This document shows positions 42,368 to 45,181 of a stretch of DNA of 45,181 bases, piece after piece. Made by a program: the position numbers and the translations under genes. The notes under the pieces are model-generated. The model saw only the letters and a list, made by a program, of their open reading frames with translations. It was not told where the DNA came from and did not search any database. The first letter of the stretch is position 1, and each line of letters starts with the position of its first letter. The DNA is from an uncultured Collinsella sp. (GTDB taxonomy: Bacteria; Actinomycetota; Coriobacteriia; Coriobacteriales; Coriobacteriaceae), in assembly GCA_900544235.1 (NCBI GenBank), contig UQUL01000016.1:1-45181 (forward strand), read 5' to 3'.

Positions 42368-42646
42368 ATGACTGTTTCTAAAGAGCGCAAGGCGGAGCTG
42401 ACTGCCCAGTTCGGTAACACCCCGGTCGACACCGGCAACCCCAAGGTTCAGGTCGCCATCCTGTCTGAGCGCATCAAGGAGCTGACCGAGCACATGAAGT
42501 TCCACCAGAAGGACTTCCACACCCGTCGTGGCCTGCTCATGCTCGTCGGCCGTCGTCGTCGTCTTCTCTCCTACATCAAGAAGAACGACATCGTCGAGTA
42601 CCGTGAGCTCATCAAGGCTCTGGGCATCCGCGACAACATCCAGTAA
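42368..42646 (+). CDS. rpsO: 30S ribosomal protein S15
   Basis: A 92-residue primary 16S rRNA binder. VSKERKAELTAQFGNTPVDT, QVAILSERIKELTEHMKFHQ and HTRRGLLMLVGRRRRLLSYI are diagnostic. ATG 42368 follows GAAAGGTG; frame-open sequence upstream to 42272 is the mRNA leader. rpsO-pnp is a conserved pair. Confidence 0.98.
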   Translation: MTVSKERKAELTAQFGNTPVDTGNPKVQVAILSERIKELTEHMKFHQKDFHTRRGLLMLVGRRRRLLSYIKKNDIVEYRELIKALGIRDNIQ

Positions 42647-42661
42647 GGATTTGTACATGCT

Positions 42662-42693
42662 AAGAGCGTCCTGCGCAGCGGGGCGCTCTTTTT
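42662..42693 (+). terminator. Terminator after rpsO
   Basis: AAGAGCG(T)CC pairs with GG(G)GCGCTCTT (42662-42690), followed by TTTTT ending at 42693. It separates rpsO from pnp at least partly. Confidence 0.88.
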
Positions 42694-42712
42694 GTGTAAG
42701 GGCGCGAACAAT

Positions 42713-42796
42713 CACGCTCTGAAGCGTGGCGGGGGCAGGGGGCCCGCGTCACATGAGAAGCCCGCAGGTAAGGGGCCTGTGGGGTAAAGGAGAACA
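42713..42796 (+). promoter_or_regulatory. pnp leader with hairpins and G-runs
   Basis: CACGCT-CTGA-AGCGTG (42713-42728) is a perfect 6-bp stem. GCGGG and CCCGC downstream can form another, and CCGCAGG..CCTGTGG a third just before AAAGGAG. In enterobacteria PNPase represses itself through a leader hairpin cut by RNase III; these hairpins could play that role. No clear promoter is seen. Confidence 0.4.
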
Positions 42797-45043
42797 ATGA
42801 CACTCGTATCCAAGACCTTTGAGCTGTACGGCAAGACCTACACCTTTGAGTCCGGCGAGCTTGCCAAGCAGGCCACCGGCGCCTGTCTGGTCAAGCAGGG
42901 CGATACCACGATGCTCGACACCGTGGTCGTCTCCAAGGAGCGTAAGAATTACGACTTCTTCCCGTTGACCGTCGACTTCAACGAGAAGATGTACGCCGCC
43001 GGCCGCATCCCGGGTGGCTACCTCAAGCGTGAGGGCCGTCCCAGCGAGAAGGCCACGCTTACCGCGCGCATGATCGACCGCCCGATTCGCCCGAGCTTCC
43101 CGGACGGCTTCCGCAACGAGGTGCACATCGTCGCCACCTCGCTCGTCGCCGACCAGGTCAACCCCTTCGACGTCATCAACGTCATGGGTGCTTCCCTGGC
43201 CATGACGCTTGGCGGCGTGCCCTTCGAGGGCCCGCTTGCCTGCGTGCGCATCGGCCGCAACGTGGAGACCGGCGAGTTTATCGTCAACCCCACCTATGAG
43301 GAGCGCGAGAACTCCGACCTGGACCTGGAGCTGGGCGGCTCTGCCGACTTCATTTCGATGGTCGAGGCCGGCGCCGAGGAGATCTCCGAGGACGATATGC
43401 TCGCCGCTATGAAGTTTGGCCAGGAAGCCCTTGCTGCCTTCTGCCAGGCTCAGGACGAGTTCGTCGCCGAGTGGGAGCAGGTCAACGGCCCCATCGTCAA
43501 GAAGGAGTACCCGCTCGACCAACCCGTCGAGGAGGTCCAGGAGCGCATCTTCACCCACTACGACGAGATGGCAGCCGCCCTTCGCGACGCCGACAAGCTC
43601 TCCCGTATCGGCAAGGTCGAGGCTCTGAAGGAGTCCATCCGTGCCGAGTTCACCGAGGAGGAGCAGGCCGCTTGGGAGCGCGAGATCCCTGTGGCGCTCA
43701 AGAAGCTCGAGAAGAAGGCCATGCGCACCATGGTCGTCGAGACCGGTGAGCGCGTCGACGGCCGTGCCGCCGATGAGATCCGTCCCATCATGGTGAAGGA
43801 CAACTACCTGCCGCTCGTTCACGGCTCCGGCCTGTTCCAGCGTGGCCAGACTCAGGTGCTCTCCGTCCTGTCACTCGGCATGCTCAACGAGGGCCAGCGT
43901 CTGGATACCATCGAGCCCACCGAGGGCAAGCGCTACATGCACCACTACAACTTCCCGCCGTTCTGCACCGGCGAGACCGGCCGCATGGGCAGCCCCAAGC
44001 GCCGCGAGATCGGTCACGGCAACCTGGCTGAGCGCGCTCTGCTTCCGGTGCTTCCCGACGAGAACGAGTTCCCCTACGCCATCCGCGTCGTCTCCGAGGT
44101 CATGGAGTCCAACGGCTCCTCTTCGATGGCTTCGACTTGCGGCTCCACGCTCGCCCTTATGGACGGCGGCGTGCCCATTAAGCGCCCGGTCTCCGGTATC
44201 GCCATGGGCCTGATCCAGGAGGAGGGCAAGACCGTGGTCCTGTCCGACATCCAGGGTCTCGAGGACTTCCTGGGCGACATGGACTTTAAGGTCACCGGCA
44301 CCACCGAGGGCATTACCGCCCTGCAGATGGACAACAAGGCCACCGGCCTCACCTTCGATATCCTGGCCCGCGCTCTGCAGCAGGCCAAGGAGGGTCGCGC
44401 CTTCATCCTGCAGAAGATGCTCGACGTGATTCCCGAGCCTCGTCACACCACGCGCAGCACCGCTCCGCGCATCGTCTCCATTCAAGTTCCGACCGATAAG
44501 ATCCGCGACGTCATCGGTTCCGGCGGCAAGGTCATCCGTGGCATCCAGGACGAGACCGGCGCTTCGGTCGACATCCAGGAGGACGGCACCGTCTTTGTCG
44601 GCGGCACCGGCGAGTCCGTGGACCAGGCCGTCGAGCGCATCAAGCTCATCATCAAAGTTCCCGAGCCGGGCGAGGAGTACACCGGTCGCGTTGTCTCCAT
44701 CCAGCCCTTCGGCGCCTTCGTCAACCTGCTGCCTGGTAAGGACGGCCTGCTGCACATCTCCCGCGTCGCCAAGGGCCGCGTGGAGAAGGTCGAGGACGTC
44801 CTCAACGTGGGCGACGAGGTCAAGGTCGTCGTCATCGAGGTCGACGATCGCGGCAAGATCTCGCTCGATCGTCTGGACAAGCCCGAGGCCCCGGCTCGTG
44901 CCGAGGGTGCCTCCGAGGGCGACGGCGAGCACTTCCAGCGCCGTGAGCGTCCGCGTCGTGAGCGCTCCGAGCGCAGCGACCGCCCGCGTCGTCCCGGCGA
45001 CAACGGAGGCCGCAAGCCCCGCCGTCACCACGACGCCGAGTAA
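42797..45043 (+). CDS. pnp: Polyribonucleotide nucleotidyltransferase (PNPase)
   Basis: Phosphorolytic 3'-5' exoribonuclease. Order in 748 residues: first RNase PH domain (GRIPGGYLKREGRPSE, DRPIRPSF), helical linker, second RNase PH domain (GSGLFQRGQTQVL, GTTEGITALQMD), KH domain (PTDKIRDVIGSGGKVIRGI), S1 domain (GEEYTGRVVSIQPFGAFVNL) and a tail of about 45 residues from 704 onward that is rich in Arg, Glu, Pro and Gly. AAAGGAG precedes ATG 42797. The basic tail is additional to the E. coli form and resembles RNA-binding tails. Confidence 0.98.
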   Translation: MTLVSKTFELYGKTYTFESGELAKQATGACLVKQGDTTMLDTVVVSKERKNYDFFPLTVDFNEKMYAAGRIPGGYLKREGRPSEKATLTARMIDRPIRPSFPDGFRNEVHIVATSLVADQVNPFDVINVMGASLAMTLGGVPFEGPLACVRIGRNVETGEFIVNPTYEERENSDLDLELGGSADFISMVEAGAEEISEDDMLAAMKFGQEALAAFCQAQDEFVAEWEQVNGPIVKKEYPLDQPVEEVQERIFTHYDEMAAALRDADKLSRIGKVEALKESIRAEFTEEEQAAWEREIPVALKKLEKKAMRTMVVETGERVDGRAADEIRPIMVKDNYLPLVHGSGLFQRGQTQVLSVLSLGMLNEGQRLDTIEPTEGKRYMHHYNFPPFCTGETGRMGSPKRREIGHGNLAERALLPVLPDENEFPYAIRVVSEVMESNGSSSMASTCGSTLALMDGGVPIKRPVSGIAMGLIQEEGKTVVLSDIQGLEDFLGDMDFKVTGTTEGITALQMDNKATGLTFDILARALQQAKEGRAFILQKMLDVIPEPRHTTRSTAPRIVSIQVPTDKIRDVIGSGGKVIRGIQDETGASVDIQEDGTVFVGGTGESVDQAVERIKLIIKVPEPGEEYTGRVVSIQPFGAFVNLLPGKDGLLHISRVAKGRVEKVEDVLNVGDEVKVVVIEVDDRGKISLDRLDKPEAPARAEGASEGDGEHFQRRERPRRERSERSDRPRRPGDNGGRKPRRHHDAE

Positions 45044-45066
45044 CAGCTAAACATAAGCAGCTCAAC

Positions 45067-45097
45067 AAGGGCGATTCCGTACAGGGGTCGCCCTTTT
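45067..45097 (+). terminator. Terminator after pnp
   Basis: AAGGGCGA (45067-45074) pairs with TCGCCCTT (45088-45095), then T to 45097. The T run is short (TTTT). Confidence 0.82.
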
Positions 45098-45154
45098 GCT
45101 ATTCCCGGCGGTGTCCGCGGATAAAGTTTCCTGCTCTACAGTCCTGCTCACGAC

Positions 45155-45177
45155 GGAGGCCACATTAAGTGGCCTCC
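45155..45177 (+). terminator. Hairpin at the right end of the window
   Basis: Perfect 9-bp stem GGAGGCCAC / GTGGCCTCC with loop ATTAA; the sequence stops four bases later (TGTT). It may be a second terminator whose T run is cut off, or belong to the next gene's leader. Nothing else is seen in 45098-45154. Confidence 0.5.
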
Positions 45178-45181
45178 TGTT

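Overview
The window reads as a chromosomal contig from a high-G+C actinobacterium of the class Coriobacteriia, most likely a gut Collinsella or close relative. This is an inference from the gene set: an actinobacterial-type integration host factor (mIHF), folate-dependent TrmFO, a fermentative AdhE, a PyrR-led pyr operon of the PyrK/PyrDB type, no outer-membrane genes, and gene orders that are partly Firmicutes-like (trmFO-xerC, comEA-comEC-holA-rpsT-lepA-hemW-dnaJ, phoH-ybeY-dgkA-era-recO). Almost everything is core housekeeping. The left end is not genomic: positions 1-42 are an Illumina Nextera index plus transposase adapter left in the assembly.

Layout. (1) 43-2002: 5'-truncated trmFO overlapping a XerC-type recombinase that lacks any ATG/GTG/TTG start where its fold begins. 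(2) 2052-12334: rpsB-tsf, a terminator, then the tight pyrH-frr-uppS-cdsA-dxr-rseP-ispG-proS run (UMP kinase, ribosome recycling, isoprenoid, polyprenyl and phospholipid synthesis). Its RseP homologue carries an extra cytosolic segment that looks like a helix-turn-helix. (3) 12335-16140: two terminators, then on the minus strand adhE followed by a phosphotransferase-fold kinase of unknown substrate. (4) 16141-17281: the only mobile-element-like unit, a RAYT-type tyrosine transposase gene bracketed by inverted pairs of 29-bp REP-like repeats with 33-bp period. (5) 17349-23312: rpmB on the minus strand, then pyrR-pyrB-pyrC-pyrK-pyrD-pyrF behind a three-hairpin attenuator. (6) 23553-25963: mihF-gmk-rpoZ-thiI. 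(7) 26178-30701: comEA-comEC, holA, rpsT. (8) 30714-42229: lepA (probably leaderless)-dusB-hemW, a membrane-anchored DnaJ-like protein next to a normal DnaJ, then mtaB-phoH-ybeY-dgkA-era-recO. (9) 42255-45181: rpsO and pnp with structured leaders, ending at a hairpin.

Genes are closely packed, with many 1-20 bp overlaps and frequent GTG/TTG starts. The promoters I can see mostly have an extended -10 (TG-N-TATCAT, TG-N-TATAGT, TG-N-TAAAAT) and a poor -35. No rRNA, tRNA, CRISPR array or prophage was recognised. The best candidates for something undescribed are the RseP insertion, the membrane DnaJ, the acidic extension of Era, the ATA-start recombinase and the RAYT/REP unit. None amounts to a demonstrated new system.
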